This document shows positions 63,312 through 64,000 of a stretch of DNA of 64,000 nucleotides, one piece after another. This DNA is from Teratosphaeria epicoccoides (lineage: Eukaryota > Ascomycota > Dothideomycetes > Mycosphaerellales > Teratosphaeriaceae). Each line of letters starts with the position of its first letter. The stretch's first letter is position 1. The position numbers were made by a program, and so were the translations under genes. The notes beneath the pieces are model-generated. The model was not told the DNA's origin and did no database searches. It saw only the letters and a list, made by a program, of their open reading frames with translations. Where the stretch lies: assembly GCA_021401465.1 (NCBI GenBank), contig JADDMT010000029.1:266818-330817 (forward strand), given 5' to 3'.

Positions 63312-64000
63312 ATGGCCTCCCTCCGCATTACGATCGCCAACTCAGCAGCCACGACTCCTCCATCCCCCCCCAAAAGACGCCTCCTCGATCGACCACGGCC
63401 GTGATCAAGACCACCGAACCCATCCGTTCAACACACTCGAACACTCCTCCTCCCAAGCCCACGCCCCTGCCACAGCTCCAGACCTCCAATCATCGACGCT
63501 CGCACTTTCCAGCAACAGAGTCTGGTGGTCCACGCCATCACACCAGCAAGCACGAAGTCGAGACCCTCCACCTCAAGCCCCATCCTCACGCACGTAGATA
63601 TGAGAACCGTCCTCCTCAGCCAGAACGTCCACCGCCACTTCGTCATCAAAAGTCCACAATCACCAGCATCACCAAAGCGACTACAACAAAAGCTCTCTGC
63701 TTCCGACATTCCCCAAGCGTTTCCACGTCCAAACGCCTCAACTCGCCCTGCTCTCCCCAACCCACACGACCCTCCATCCCCAAACAAGCACAGCCTCACC
63801 TTTCTCCGCTCGTGCCAGACAGCGAAACCTGTTCCGACGACCGTCCACAGCATCTGATCCCACGCCTCGAATCGCCTTCCTCCCCCTCGCCAACCGACCT
63901 GCTCAACGCCAGGCCCGCGCCGGAGCTCCCGCATCCCGAGAGAGCTCAAGCAGCGGCGGAGGAGACGGCCAAACGAATTTGGGGGCAAAGAAAAAACAAG
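63312..64000 (+). CDS. Possible gene start, frame uncertain, cut by the window edge
   Basis: An ATG at 63312 opens MASLRITIANSAATTPPSPPK and stops at a TGA (63402). The same frame resumes as a good-looking stretch from about 63405 to 63857 (HVDMRTVLLSQNVHRHFVIK). A second frame is open from about 63365 to the window end (Pro/Ser/His-rich, ending AQAAAEETAKRIWGQRKN). The two could be joined by an intron (GTGATC near 63400 to CCACAG near 63470), or a length error in the C7A4 run at 63364-63374 could split one frame. I cannot decide. A long minus-strand frame (63428-63988) also overlaps. No domain recognised. Confidence 0.3.

Overview
This window reads as nuclear DNA of a filamentous ascomycete, most likely Dothideomycetes (Capnodiales/Mycosphaerellales type). 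The placement is inferred from protein flavour and gene architecture, not from any search. Support comes from dense genes of 0.6-3.6 kb on both strands, with intergenic gaps of mostly 0.3-1.5 kb. Introns are few and short (usually 46-66 nt), with GT donors, CTAAC/CTGAC-like branch sites and YAG acceptors, plus some AAG. The families are fungal: LYS2, SIP5, ARP9, DUF7918, a CUE+vWA protein, an HVA1-type TUDOR protein and DUF3445. No operons, CRISPR arrays, rRNA or convincing tRNA genes were seen. Splice models were built by eye and checked for reading-frame continuity.

Left part (1-22 kb): a BTB-domain protein running off the left edge; a gap holding a newly assembled three-exon orphan gene (2871-3625); a membrane-anchored DUF3445 heme N-demethylase-like protein; an array of 60-bp tandem repeats; RCC1 (Ran exchange factor) with a histone-H1-like tail; SIP5; ARA2 (D-arabinose dehydrogenase); an OXLD1-like mitochondrial protein; a DltE-like short-chain dehydrogenase; an inverted-repeat element; an MFS monocarboxylate-type transporter; and a second, unrelated BTB-like protein.

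Middle (22-44 kb): a disordered acidic orphan protein, a DUF7918 protein, a TRFH+Myb telomere-binding protein (Taz1/Tbf1/TRF type), a proline-rich orphan, TFIIF alpha (TFG1), the HVA1-type TUDOR protein, the CUE+vWA protein and an RBR E3 ubiquitin ligase.

Right part (44-64 kb): LYS2 lacking the usual N-terminal region, a decayed GH1 beta-glucosidase pseudogene, a PGAP4-like GPI glycosyltransferase, a UCH-family deubiquitinase, a GPHR anion-channel-like protein, a GPI-anchored GH5 exo-beta-1,3-glucanase, a type-B carboxylesterase, ARP9, and an ambiguous gene fragment at the right edge.

Most genes are unlinked housekeeping functions: transcription and chromatin (TFG1, ARP9, RCC1, TRFH-Myb), ubiquitin (RBR ligase, UCH), lysine synthesis, and cell wall/GPI (GH5 glucanase, PGAP4-like). 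No secondary-metabolite cluster or defence system was seen. The best leads are the short LYS2, the inverted-repeat element, the orphan multi-exon gene, the GH1 relic, and two stop-free coding or splicing ambiguities (SIP5 tail, TFG1 intron).
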